Origin: Bugula neritina
Lineage: Eukaryota; Bryozoa; Gymnolaemata; Cheilostomatida; Bugulidae
NCBI GenBank assembly: GCA_964035545.1
Contig: OZ037768.1
Span: 9,601,241 to 9,665,240 of the forward strand
Length of the DNA stretch: 64,000 bases
Reading direction: 5' to 3'
Part shown: positions 1 through 13,996 of the stretch, piece after piece
How the letters are laid out: each line of letters starts with the position of its first letter
Position numbering within the stretch: position 1 is the stretch's first letter
The notes under the pieces: model-generated
What the model was told of the DNA's origin: nothing
What the model saw: the letters and a program-made list of their open reading frames with translations, nothing else
The model's database searches: none
Made by a program: the position numbers and the translations under genes

Positions 1-3000
1 GTCAAGGGTACAATAAGGTGCATGTGACATGTAGGAACAGGTTTGTTCACTGTAGGTATAGCAGAGGTTACCTGCATTAGACAAGTATCACCAACAGGTT
101 TATATGTAGGTACTTGAGGAGAGGTGTCCATAATATAGATATGTCTATGCCTTAGCTAGTAAGTGCAATATAACAAACTATATGGCCATCTACTATTAGT
201 AGTTATTAATAGATTCATGCAGGCACTGAAACAATTGTCGGTACTGGAGTGTAGGTGTCTAGATGCGCACATCCATGTATTATAGCGGAGTTTTGACTGT
301 ACAAGTTTAATATAACATAACATCTGATACAAGACACCAAATAAGTCAGGCATGCAAGTAATGAATAAATGAATAGCTTGCTTTTTGAGTTTTTCGGAAC
401 ATAAAATGAATGTTTTCTGCAACTTTATCCACAAAGAGTATTGTTGATCTGCTAAATAAGCATACAAAAGGCCATGTGATTCTTGACTTTTATTCAGAAA
501 TAATCATGATAGTGACCAGTGAATCGCATTCACATGGTTTTCTATAAGTTTATCACCCATCAGTTGAATACGTTTATAGAATGTTTTGTTTGGAAATTGG
601 TCAGAAGACTACACGTGTTACTTTTATAGCTTAAGATTCACAATCAGCTTTAAAACTACCCAGTTTTGTGAAGTATGCAGTGCACCTGAAGCACCCAAAA
701 TGAAATCGGTAAGAAATTAGTGCTTCAAACTGATGAAATGTGTTTCAAAATATTAACTTAAATTATTTTAAACCTGTGCACAATTAATTTTGAATTAGCT
801 GAAAATAAACTAAAACAACTCTGCAACTTTTTTTTGTATATCCATTTGTAATGAAAGGAGAATTGCAACATTTTAAATTAGCACACTATAAGCATGAACA
901 AGGCACTGTGCATAAAGGAAAAACCAAATGCATGCAACTTAAATCAATTTTCTTGCAAATCGGCCATTTTATAGGTCAATCCTAAAACTGACAGTGCTAA
1001 TTTAAAGTTTTCAGAGTTTTATAAAAATTTACACATCATATATGCATATGCATGTTTACATATAAAATCTGCTAATCTGTAATCATTAAACAAATTATAT
1101 ATAACAACTTTAATTGAACTACTCAGTGAAGTAAACTTAGAATATATAACAACTCATATATAATAAATGGTTCAACTTCAATATATATATGATATATCGA
1201 AAAAATAACATGTATGCATTATATTTATGTACATAGATAGCATTTATAATGCAGTATTACTATAACACATGCATGTTCACATTATATACAAAAGTGTTCA
1301 CTTTTCTTTTACTCCATTGCACAGTTGATAATATAATATAAACTAAAATGTAATACTCTGTTTAGATTGATTAATGGCAGAAGATCTATTTACTAATTTC
1401 CATATATACATATCAATAGTGCACCAAATAAACAATGTCATTTGATTTGTCAAGATGAATGTTTATATTTCAGATTATCTCTCGCTTCCTGTATAATCTA
1501 ACTTATACAAGTTTATAACTGTTGATGCATAGAAATCAATAAGAAAGTTGTATTAACATGAAGCTAACTTATTGAATGTATTTGTAATACAAATAGACAA
1601 ATCTTTTTCTAGTTCTGTTAATGAGAATGAGAGTAGCTGCTGCCTCATTTATCATCCATACGTGCTACAACATATTCTAAAACAGTTCATTTCAATAGCA
1701 GTACAAAAATGATATTATTCAATGTTATTTGAAAGATGTGATCCAATGCTATAAAATGGAGCAACAATGAATTCAAACCTCTCCTTTTATGTAATAAAAC
1801 TTTTCTATACCTATATATTTTATTTCTCAAGGGTGGGACAGACAGTGTAATAATTATGCATGTCCATATAGTATATTAGTCACACGATAGCAAAATGAAA
1901 GATGCAATATACAGCAAATAAGAACACAAACTATTTGTTAAGACTTTTGTAAAATCTTAAGATTTTGAGGCAAGTGTTTATTTATAAGATGGTTTGAGGG
2001 CAAGCAGATAATTATTCTGTTGCTATATATCTATAAGCAATCTAAAGTGTAAAATTTTTGAAACACCGACACTTTATTGAAAAGTCAAAAGTTAAAATTA
2101 AGAAACCATAAAACTCAAATTACTGAAAGTAAGTTAAGACAGTTGATCTTACGTGTGACCTATTTTTTCAGAATTTAATCTGCCTGACATAATTTGCATC
2201 ATCTGTTAATTGCATTATTACTGCCTCCTACAGTGATATAATGCTGCATACAGTGTCCCACAGCGCATAAACTAACAATTAGAATAATTTCTTAAACAGA
2301 TCAGAGTCTTTCATTTAGATGACATCTCTTAGCCCTCGGAGACCTGCTAATTGACATAATGCCCACATTCCCAATACACTTGTGAACTTAGGCACATAAC
2401 GCATTTATACAGCTGCTACAAAACTGTTGACATGAATTCTCAAAAGTTCACATTAGATTTAATAATCCATTAGAACAAGTATTATTGCAGCGTTAATCAG
2501 GAGCTTTACGACTACATCAATTCCATAAAAGCTAAACAAGATGAATGATGGGCAATCATTCTGCTCCATACAAATAACATACATCAGTCTGACCTAAAAT
2601 ATTATTTCTTGTCGCTAAAATCTTGGTTCTGCCAAGGCTTCTAAAATTAGGTAAACTTAAAACTAGAAAAAACATTTTATGAAAAGGAATTTGAATTAAG
2701 ATGTTTTTACTAGTTTTCATAGATTTCTTTTTTATTTTTCTACGCAACCACCTAGATTATAGAAAGCTCACTGAAATTCAATATATTGCCATTACATGCT
2801 ATGCTATGCTATGCTATGCTATGCTATGCTATGCTAGACTCAGTGTGTATTTTACAATCATAATCTTATAGTTCTATAGTGAATACTCAATCTAAGCCAG
2901 CCTTTCCAAAGCAATATAATTGGTTTTAGGTTCAACTTTGACATTTTAAAAATTGAAATTAAGGTTTCTTAGCGCACATTACAATAAATTTCATGAACAC

Positions 3001-3102
3001 AATATATAATGATGTATTATTCAAGACAAAAAATGAACAATACCTGGTTTGCTTTTTTACTGCTTTATGTATAAAACTGCTAAATTAATATTTCAGGTGA
3101 AT
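1..3102. other. Upstream region with no recognised gene
   Basis: AT-rich sequence without a coding exon that I can support. The longest open frame, on the minus strand at 156-467, has no recognisable domain. The 3' edge (about 3085-3096) is a pyrimidine-poor acceptor-like stretch ending in CAG just before the transporter start codon, so a 5' non-coding exon of that gene may lie somewhere in this region, but I could not place it. Confidence 0.5.
2796..2835. repeat. (ATGCT)8 pentanucleotide microsatellite
   Basis: Eight perfect tandem copies of ATGCT are read directly. They lie about 270 bp upstream of the transporter start codon. Confidence 0.95.
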
Positions 3103-6100
3103 ATGGTAGATCCTTCCACGAAATCTTCTTATTCAGGTTCTAAGTCTAAAAAAGAAGACTTGGACAAATACTTGAGCGGTGCTCTTCTCATTTGGGAAGA
3201 GACAAAAAAGAAATGGAGGAAGTTAAATATCAAGAAGCTATATTCAAATAATTCATCTATATACTTCTTGGTTGAATTATTCTGTCAAAATGCCGGAGTC
3301 ACTATTGGGTATTATTTACTGTATCTTGCCTTTGGCATGTGTGTCGGCTTTCTCGGACCTACCATGGAGGATTTAGCGTGCTATACTCGGCAAACAGTGC
3401 AGGAAATATCTTGGGCATTCTTTACACAAACGGCTTGCATGGTCATAGGTATATTTATCGCTGGATGGGTTTCCAAAAAGTAAGTTATTTTATTACCATA
3501 TAAGCACATATACATGATATATATAGCATACGATTTGTATCATGTATATATCATATATGATATGTGTCATATATATTGTATATGATACACATAATATATG
3601 GTATACATCCTATATGATATACTATATCATATATCTATATATGAACACACGACTGTGTATTAGAATAGTTATCACAGGGGGTTTGAGGGAGCGGTAAACA
3701 AACATGCAGTGTCTTTCTATAAAATACTGTAGATGCTAGATAATTTATTCTCACTTGACATTTGACTGTGAATCCCATAGCCAATATACATATACATGTG
3801 TGTAATGTGTATTGTGTACATAATGATGGCAACATGAATTTTAAACCTGGTCAAGTAGTAATCATTGGAGGAGAATTGTGAGATGGTATGTTGGTAACTT
3901 GATGATAATTTAAGGTGTGAGGTGTACAGGCTACTTAACCTCTATGTAGATTAAAAAAAGCATAGCATAATATCTCCTGTAAAACACAGGCAGTGGTGTT
4001 AGTTCTACTTCAGGGTATGTGTCATGAGAAAATACAAGTCATTTATGCTTGTGCCACTATCATTTTCTTATAACAGTGTTTATACCCATTTTGCTATAGC
4101 AACATCCTATGGACATGTACATTAACCTGATCATATAACCAAATATTATTATGAGCTGAAGGTTGTTTAAATTTAAAGAAATTCAGGATAACAGTGAAAG
4201 TACACAATATGAGATATGCTGAGATGAAAGGCTATTGCTAAGAAATAGTATATTATTGTTTTATTACAATAATTATACTTTAAAAATAGCTCAGTGCATG
4301 CAATAATATAAATTTTTAGGCGAAGTACTGAAATTTTTATTTGTTGTATTTAAACTAACATTTAATTTGTAAAGCTTAGTAAATAGTATTTATTTACTAA
4401 GCTTTACTAAGCAGTTACTATTTAAACCTGATGATATTTAGACATAAATTATGTTTATTTCAGGACTGCACAATCTAATAATAATTTATGTAGCAGCAGG
4501 TAAGAGCTAGTCATCTTCAATTTGCTAAGAAGTTTGTCTGGGCTGTGTTATGGTAAGCATGCTGGGTGTAGATGTGCCCCAGCCTGCGGGTTATGTCCTT
4601 TGGTGCATTTTAAAAATATCAAATGCAAAAGTATTAAAAGAGTTTCTATTTGTTTAGACGTCTTTTAGAATCTTAGCATTGTTTGACAGCTACAGAATAA
4701 AAGAGAATTGTTTTTTTTTTGTTAAGCAATGCATAATGTGGGTGAGGCAGCGCTGCATTTAGTCTAGGGTTTGTTTTATAAACATTCCAAAGCTTACTGA
4801 AAAGATAGGAATGAGTAGCAAAAGCTTGGCAAGAGTTAGGTTAGCATTGGTGGTGTAGTTGAGTGGCTAAGAGTTTGCTCATCAACTTTAAGCATGTTGC
4901 TGCTGTAATTCAGTAAATTTGTTCTTTTCTTCATAAAAAAATGTCTTTGAAGAAAGTTCGATTGATGTCATATTTTACTCTTTTGGCATTGAAGAAAACC
5001 CTCTAGTAACTTTTATTTTGTGACAAAAAGATGTAGGTTAATAAAACAATAAAGCACATTAGTGCAGGATTGCTCTTGACATAAAATAATCCTATGGCTA
5101 AACACATTTCTCTAAATATATAAAAGTTATTTATACTTATACACGCTAAATTTGAAAATCCCTTGAAAAATTCTACAATAAACAGAAAATATTTTAAAAA
5201 GTAAAAACATTATCTTGTAATGTATTTGATACACTTTACTTACTAATAAAAAGTTTAACTTTTATTGTATTAGTTTTCTGCCCTTGGCAGAGCCTCTCTA
5301 CGCTTTAAGAATCGTAACTATAAATAATTATTAAATTACAAAGTGCTGTATTTTTCCTAACCCGTCATGCCAAAAAATAGCACGTATATCAGCCATTACA
5401 ATACAAAACATCTATTATGGGCACGGGCATATGATTATTATAAGGGTAGCATTATAATGACGTACAGAAACAGATACAGCTAGTAACTACTTTTGGTGAA
5501 TATGGTTTTAGCTTTTATTAAATTATAAAACTTAGGTTAGCTAAAGCAACATTCATAACAATCAACTGGGAGGTTTTTGTATACATGAAATAACGTCGCA
5601 CGGGTAGCTTTAAAAATCGACAAATGGTTTACGATCATAATATTAACTTTGTAATCACGTGTACATCGTTTCTCAAAAATGAATCAATTATCTACAGCAC
5701 ATTAGGCAAATATACAACATTAGATATTGGTGAAGAAAAAGAAACTAAAACAATTTCCATAGCCTGAGCTCTTTCAGCTATAACAAAAATCTTAGTTTAT
5801 TATACAAGTTTGTGTTATTTGATTAGCTTGAGATTTAAAATAATTTGTTAAACATATTGACTTGGCCATTAAAAATGAAAATATTTGTGCAACACTTTTC
5901 ACTAAATTGCAAATGCTCTATAATATTATGACTTATGAGTATAATGTCTGTTGCAACAATTATAACTGCTTACAGAGCCTTTATATAATAAAAGTAGTAG
6001 TTTGAAAATATAAAGATATTTCTTAACGCTGCAGCTATATAAACCATGGCTTTACATATACTTGCATAAAATCAAAAATAGTTACATCTCGAACCTTTTC

Positions 6101-9100
6101 ATAATTTTTACAAATTTGCTACTTAAACTATGCGTACATGTATATAGTTATGGTGCTATACATCACTACAGGTGGTCGCAGCATGCTTCTAGCACCAGTT
6201 AATAAGGAAGAGGCTCAAGTTTAATAATTTTGCATATATTTGAAAGTGTATAGCACTGTAAACGTGCTGCACATCTGTTTATCTATAAGACTGTTTGCTT
6301 GCAAACTGAATTCAAGGTGACTGAGGTTTATAACTTACTTGTGCAAATTTTGGCATCAAAATAAAATTTCTCATGGCTCAAAACTTTTCAATAAATTATT
6401 TGTAAAAAAAGGTATTCTTTGCATCAAACCTTGTTGCGTCACAATATAAGCATCTTGAAACTGATGCTGATGGCAGCCACTGGACTAAATAGAATTGTTT
6501 ATAAATTTTACCATTATCAGCTTAAAGTTTATATTTTATATGCCATGTACACATCAGCGTAGCATAACGTATATCATTACCCTTAGCTACCTGTCTATAC
6601 CCTTAACACCTTGCATTAGAGCTATAACATGCGCGAATGTACGTGTTACGGGCTAGCCGAATGTGTGAATGCGTTTTGTATGTGTTCAGTGTATAGTCTG
6701 TGTATCTGCTACATCAATATGCTCTTAACATTCCACTGAACGCTTCACACACAAAAATGTTATTTTTAGGTTATCTGGAGACTTGATTTTGCTGGTAGCT
6801 GTGATATTTCTCCCCATAACACTGGTTGTAGTTATATTCTGTACAGATGTCTTTCCACTGTGTATCGATATGGGCATTATGGGTATTGCAATGGGAGCTA
6901 TAGATTGTCTAGCGAATCTCCAACTAGTGCAGATCTACGGCAAAGCTGTTGCTCCGTTCCTTCAAGTAATTCTCATACATTGCGTGTTTAACAGTAACAG
7001 TTTATATACATATAAGTTGCTGTTAATATAGTTGATTCAAAGTTTCAGCTTTTTTTTAAAAAGTTGCCCCTATTATTATAAGTTGTTGGTGCTTCTGTAT
7101 AAGATTATTAAGAAATATATTAAAATTTTAAAAATATTTAATGAGCAACTGTAATATTTTGATTAAGTAAGATGAAGACTGAAAATTCAACTTTAGCCTA
7201 CATTATAAATGACTGTCAACTTGTATTGTCTAATTTTATTAGAAATAAATTGTAATGATAGCAACTAAAAGCTAACCTATCACTACTAAAAACTACTACA
7301 CTACTGAATATTCATGCTTTGCATTAAATGCACAAATATATGCTACAAGTTATATAGATTTTTATTCCTTCATCAGACTCTTTGGTACCGATATTGTTGA
7401 TTGAATGTTTAGTTTTAAGTTATGCTGTTGAACTATATTATCCATACTTGTAACTCATGATATTATCAACTTTGTAGGCACTGCACTTCTTTTATGGAAT
7501 TGGTGCTTTAATCAGTCCACTTATCGCAGAGCCGTTTCTCATTAATAAGGATTGTTCCATGTGGGTTTCTCGGCTTAGGCACTACCTTTTAGAAATGGAA
7601 GAAAACTCCGAAGTATCAATGAATGACACGAGGATCACCCAGACTAAGCTAGCAATGTTACAAAACATAGATGAGGATCTTAAAGTTACTAACGCATTTT
7701 GGATTTTGGCAGCAGTGCAGGTAGTTTTGCGTCTGATATTTAATGGCCTTTTAGTAACGCAGCAACTCTGCATAAATATCTTGATTTTGCTTAGCAAGTT
7801 TATTATGACTATTTACAAATTGATAACAAGTTTCCTGTATTTGACTACAATACTTGGGTAATCATTATAAACATGATATTCTTATGCGTTTAGGAGTAGT
7901 TTTTCTAAGTTTCAGTTTCAAGCTATTGAATAGTTGATAGAAATATTATGTAACTTCGCATTGCCTTTTTTGCGTTGTGTGGGAGAGGCTCACGTAAAGA
8001 GCAAAAGAATATAGAGATTGAAAGACAAAACAAATGCTTTTGTAAATATAGAACCTTTGAATGACGTTTGTTGAGCCTGCAGCCTTAATACAAAATTAAA
8101 ACAAAGGTGTGTTTAGCTTGTGTGCACTTTGGCTGTCTCTGGTACTTGTAGGTCCCTATAGTGATATACTGGCTGGTAATAGTGATTAAAACTGGATGTC
8201 GAGTAAAAACTGTAGATCCATCTTTTAAGAAATTAGTGAATTCTGAAAGCAGGCCAATTTTAGAGCAAATTGAAGATAAAGGTAAGTGAATAGCCAATAT
8301 CAAGTAATGTTTTGTTGCATATCAGACAGTTAGAGTTGCTTTTTCATTGATGCAAGTTTTGGGAGCTTTCATTCCGCAAGTCCTGAACTAAAATTTAGAT
8401 AAATTAGATACGTTATAATAATAACTATTTTAGCTAATTTTAAAGATGAGTTAATAGTTTATACAGCTTACTAGAAAATCATGTAACATTTGCTATATGA
8501 TACTATAGTTGATGGATGATTACTACAAAAATATCATTGAAATTTATTTACATTGATGTAAGTGCGGCCTCTGGTGCAATAATCTCTTCTATTTCAACTA
8601 TTCTTTCAAAATTATTGTTTTATGATTTGCATCCTTACTTGATCAACTAAGTAGAAAAAGGACAATAAAAGCTATTTTATCTGTTTAATAAGGAATGACA
8701 TTTACAATGTTACTTTTCTGCCAAATAGTCTCTACAGTTTTGCACATAATTTAGAAAAAAAGGCAGCAGAAAAGAAGAACCTCAAAGAGCAATGGAAACA
8801 ATACCTTAACGATTTCCAGGGTTCATATTCAATACAGTTTAGCAAAGCAGCCCTGTTAACATTTGCTGCTTGCGCCACTGTGTTTCTTTACGATGGTTTA
8901 CAGGTTGGTTCACAGTATAAGATTTACACCTATATCAATGCAAGGAACCAAACTTTGAGAAAAAAATATAAAAGAAAACAATTTATCTAGTTTGTGATAT
9001 AACAAATAAACTTCAAGTTATTATTTGATGAAAGTTTTCTATTCAAGATATATACATAACATATAGAACAATAACATAGTAGAATAATAACATAGTAGAA

Positions 9101-12100
9101 TAATTGTGGTGATTAGAGAATGATGAGGTTTCTACCTGTAATTGACTTTTGATTTTGGAAACTACTTGTAACTGTGGAGCATTTGATGTTGAACAAATTT
9201 GTCCTATAAATTCTATTTGTTCTAGTGTGCATGTTTCATATTACTGTTTATACTTACATATATATGTTTATACATAATATGTATGTATGCATACATATAA
9301 ACAATATATATATATATAATTTATATATAATATAAACAATATATAATGTAATGTATAAATGTGTGTGCGTATGTGTGTGCGTATGTGTGTGCGTATGTGT
9401 GTGCGTATGTGTGTGCGTATGTGTGTGCGTATGTGTGTGCGTATGTGTGTGCGTATGTGTGTGCGTATGTGTGTGCGTATGTGTGTGCGTATGTGTGTGC
9501 GTATGTGTGTGCGTATGTGTGTGCGTATGTGTGTGCGTATGTGTGTGCGTATGTGTGTGCGTATGTGTGTGCGTATGTGTGTGCGTATGTGTGTGCGTAT
9601 GTGTGTGCGTATGTGTGTGCGTATGTGTGTGCGTATGTGTGTGCGTATGTGTGTGCGTATGTGTGTGCGTATGTGTGTGCGTATGTGTGTGCGTATGTGT
9701 GTGCGTATGTGTGTTGGGACTTTACATAAACTGGGAAAGCTTTTCCTTGATGCACTATAGCTTTTCATGTATCATCACAGCTATGCCAGTCGTATTATGC
9801 TTTTTCCACACTCGTTATGGCTACTCACAATAGCTAATCTTTTCGACTGGTATAAAAACCCAGCATTTTCACATTGCTACTTTCTTTCAGTCTGCGACAA
9901 TAAAAAGTTCTACATATTAAAACACAACTGTGTGTGTGTATAACTTATTTATAAATTTCAATAAATAGATACGTAGTAGGTAGCATTCACTGTATGTTTA
10001 CACTTACACAGGGCCTTGTGAATGAGTTTGTACAGACGTATACAATCAAAGTTTTGAAGAATCAGAATGAAAAGAATATTGGAATAATGAATGTGTTATT
10101 TTGGGTGAGTTTAACATTATACAGCAAATACAATTTTTTTAGGAAATGATGGCAATACCATGCAACAGCTACAGCTTTATTGATGAAGAGCGCATATGAA
10201 GTTGAAATTTTTTTTTTCAAACTTTATTCAACAATTTTTTATAAACATATTAAGTTTTTCGTGAAGCTGAATTTATTAAATTCTGACTTTTGCTGAAGAC
10301 AGTCAACAGAACATAGAGTTTACCTATATAACCTAAAACAGCTGCGTTGCAAGGCTGTAGTCCTTAGGAATACTAATACTTAGGTGGCCATGTGTTTCTA
10401 ATTTTCAGGGTCTGTACTCATTGGGTCGAATGTTGTCCGTCTGTCTGGCACTGAAGTTCACTCCATACTTTATGCTCCTTCTAAACATTGTAAGTATTAT
10501 AAGACTACAAATATATAAACACATGCACTATTAGCAGCAATGATCGAACAATTTATCAGCAATGCTCAGTGATTGCTTATTTATTATGGTCACCTCTAGA
10601 TGAAATATTCACTGTAAGTAAATTTGTAAATAGAAGTATTTACAAAGATTTTAGCAAAGTTCCATATCTCATACTTTCTTCTAACATTATATTTTGTTTG
10701 TTTTGTAGTTTGGATGTCAAATAGCTGCCATCCTATTTGTAATAAGTTCAAACGGCGCAAGCTTCATCGCAATTATTTTTGCAACAGTAATTCTCGGCTT
10801 GTTCATGAGTAGCATAACTCCCACAACCATTGCAATGACTGAGACATTCATGGATACTACCAGTAGGTTGCAGTGAGAATATAATAATTGTTCTACATAA
10901 ATATATTCTAGAGATGCTAGTAAGCAGCACCGTTCAGCTTTTTGGAAATTGCTCCTGTGTTAGCTTGTAACTTCAAACTATTTACTAAATGATATTTTGA
11001 ATGGGTTTAAATACCCAATTTATATTTAAAAGAAAAACATTGAAAACATAAGTTTACTGTTTGCAGATGTCCAGATGTCTTTGATCCTCGGTGGAGCTGC
11101 TCTAGGAGAAGTTGTCATCCCTGTGCTGGAAGGACAGGTGAGTTTATTTGAAATTACTAGACAGTGTATGCAGTGTGCTGTATAGCCATTGTGTATTGAG
11201 TGATGTTCTTCAAAACAAAGCCTTGCACTCACATTTCATCATCTTGGAACAGCTGATACAACATTTTGTTATGAACAAATCATAAACTGCTATATAAATC
11301 ACTGTGAAGCAGTGCTAATGTACTTATACTTATTAAGACTTTTGTTAATAGCTTTTTATACAATATTTTTAAACACTTAGGTTGTGAATCTTAACAAAAG
11401 CAACTCTATTTCTCACAATGTTGATTCTAAATAGATCCTTTAATATCAATTGTCATACTTGCCTGATGTTTGCCAGAATACCCTTAAATTACAATACTAA
11501 TTTGACAATCATTTGACTAGAATTATAAAATATTTAATGACTTGTTATAAATTGTTGTAGTTTATAGATCAACAGCCTCAATCTTTCGTCATGGTGTTAC
11601 TGATATGTATTATCTTCTCCTGGGTTGTTTACGCTGCATTTTGGGTAATTGGAAGAGCCACTGAAAAATTTAAAGGTTCGCTTTACATGCTGTAGTTGCT
11701 TATCATTTTAGTGCTAATACTTTTGACCTTGCTTATATAAACTAATAAATATTAGAATACTGATTAGAATTGATTACTTGTAATGTTATTAGTAGTCTAT
11801 CAAGCTAATCATTTGCTGTCTTAGTAGTTGTCTACCCTTTTGTAATAAGATCATATACCACCAATCAGAAAAGAACGCAATTCCAAATTTTTTCTAATTT
11901 TATTGTTTATTTGATGAAAATTGAAATTTTTACAATGGGTGTCCGTGCAGATATAGTTATTATGCAAAAACAATTAAGCTTTTGCAATTGAATGATATTT
12001 AAATTAGATATTAAAAGTAAATATAATAAGTTTGTTTTTGAATAATTGTAATGTCAGCCGTTAATTATTTAGCTGATTGTTGACAACTAGAAAGCAACAT

Positions 12101-13996
12101 ATTTTATGCCAGTTACTGCAAAATAGTTCATTGCAAAATAATTATAGTTTGTAAATTTAGTATAACAGATATGACATAACATATTGCATAATCACATGCT
12201 ATCATCAAACATCTAGTGTAAACAAGTTAATTTGTTATTTGATAAGGTATTTGATGAAGTCACAAATCAGATCTAAGTGTCTAAGAACTAACAAAGTATG
12301 CTTATTCTATATTCTATAGTAACAACTAGTGTTACTATAATCTTGCCAGTAATGTAAGCTGACATTGCTGCCTAAAAACTAGTATTTGCTCTGTTTAGTT
12401 GTTGCTTTTTACTAAAGAACAGAAGTATAAAACAATACTTAGGCCTTAACAAATGTAAAAAGGTAATTGACAATCCAATAGTTGGTCTATAAATCATTTA
12501 ATATTTTATTCAAACCGCTAATAAACTATTTATCTATGTTTTAGGCTTTCCCAGTTAGTATCATTGGTGTAATTCCTTGCTATATTTGTCAATTGTTAGC
12601 TTCTGGGTCCTGCATAAATTTTACTCAAAATTATTATTTTCAGTTGCACCGCGCTTAGCATTTTTTATTATTTATCACCCATTTTTTTCACTTTTTTTTT
12701 AAAGGAAATATATTTTAATATGAGCCTTGTGTGTTCGTGTACATTTAGACCTACAATAGCGTTTAAACGATGCACTCATGCCAAAAGAGAATTTTAGTAA
12801 ATTAATTTTATGAACTTTATGAAGCCCTCAGCAGGCAATTGGCCACAACATTGCAAAATATGTATATTATTATAAAAAATGTTCAAGCCTAATATTAATT
12901 TTTTACATCACTAAGCTTTGATTTACTTTTAAAATATATGGGCAATAAAATTAGCACCTGCTGTACTACACTTTCCTGTACCCAGGGCTCCTTAGAGGAA
13001 TGATGTTGACCTTGGTCAAACCATTGCACAATATTTTGTCTGACTCACTTCTGTCCGGTGTTCTTAATTTCATAAGATCCCAGTAATAAGCAATAAACCA
13101 AATCAATGCTTACAATTCTACTAATACTATGGGTGTCTGTGCATTTTCAGTTTAAATCTTCAAGCAGCTTTTTAGCACTTTTAAAATAAAAATGAAATGA
13201 AAATAACATTCAAGTAGAACCTTTTTTTCTAGTATTTCACATAAAAGCTAAACTATGTTGTGGATGACTGCTTATAAGTTGTATCAATATAATTCAGATG
13301 TAAGCCTTTTTGCCAGCAACTCAACAGCTTTTAGCATGTTATAAGTTTTTTATGTTTATGATATTAACCTATGAATGAAGTTTTTTTGGAGATATTCCAA
13401 TGTTATAATGTCTCTATCGTGCTTTTCAGCTATGGGTTCATCTAGCTTTATATGGTTTAACCCTAACAAGACGGAAGATGTAAGCTCAACAGATGAAAAT
13501 GGCATAATACTGGACACTCATGAATTCAGCAGCAAAAGTTTTCACATCAGGTATAGCATCATGTGAAGATTTAATAACCAGGCACAAATGGTTTATTTCT
13601 CTTTGTGACTCGATCTCTCAGCAACTCTATTGCCTCAGATAAGCTTTAAATCGAGCATTTATCAATGCTTAAGAAATTTTTGTCAGATTTTCTTTGATGC
13701 ACTTTCACAAAACTGCGAAAATATTCATATAACCGTTAAATGCATTTTTATTGCAAAACGCAATCAATATTCCAAAACTTTTCACTTTCAGGTAATCAAT
13801 AGTTCTAAAAACTTGAAATTACTGATTTTTTTCAAATTTGAGTACAGTTATATCAGAAGACCCCTTAATGCATAACCAACTTTTTAGAAGTTATAACAGT
13901 ACAGACCACAGCAGCAGTGAAACAAGCAGTGAGAGTGGAGACAGTATTGACAACAGGTCTACTGACAGCAGGAAGTCAGTACATGAACTAAGTTAG
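3103..13996 (+). CDS. MFSD4 / sodium-dependent glucose transporter 1-like MFS transporter, 12 exons
   Basis: Twelve exons join in frame to give 612 residues: 3103-3479, 6770-6965, 7478-7720, 8152-8281, 8755-8903, 10012-10104, 10409-10489, 10709-10862, 11067-11137, 11561-11675, 13430-13550 and 13888-13996 (stop TAG). The product is a multi-pass membrane transporter of the major facilitator superfamily. The first membrane helix lies near residues 66-86 (YYLLYLAFGMCVGFLGP), followed by EISWAFFTQ, a GWVSKKLSGD loop resembling MFS motif A, GAIDCLANLQLVQ, and LHFFYGIGALISPLIAEPF, all characteristic of the MFSD4/NaGLT1 family. Before helix 1 there is a lysine-rich cytosolic tail of about 60 residues. 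After the last helix a serine-rich tail of about 70 residues makes the protein longer than vertebrate MFSD4 (roughly 510). The chosen ATG follows an acceptor-like CAG, so a non-coding first exon is likely. Most donors are GTAAG-like; the one after 11675 (GTTCG) is weak. The substrate (glucose or another solute) is inferred from the family only. Confidence 0.88.
4371..4405. repeat. 15-bp perfect hairpin in transporter intron 1
   Basis: AAAGCTTAGTAAATA at 4371-4385 is the exact reverse complement of 4391-4405, with a 5-base loop. A further partial copy of the arm (TTACTAAGC) follows at once. No function is assigned; it may be the trace of a small inverted-repeat element. Confidence 0.8.
9359..9714. 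repeat. 12-bp minisatellite, about 29.7 perfect copies
   Basis: The unit ATGTGTGTGCGT repeats without visible error for 356 bp inside intron 5 of the transporter (8904-10011). Every base step alternates purine and pyrimidine, the classic Z-DNA-prone pattern. All six frames are open across it, so the long frames here (THIR, CVCV or CAYV repeats) are artefacts of the repeat and not genes. Confidence 0.97.

Noticed and set aside
156-467. Minus-strand 103-residue open frame
   Set aside because: No recognisable domain, no conserved motif and composition like the surrounding non-coding DNA.
4846-4915. tRNA-like sequence (TAGTTGAGTGG) in transporter intron 1
   Set aside because: Box A resembles the consensus, but no convincing box B or acceptor stem follows.
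9268-9833. Long open frames in all directions (THIR, CVCV, RMCV and CAYV repeats)
   Set aside because: They are translations of the perfect 12-bp minisatellite; no start context, splice logic or non-repeat domain.
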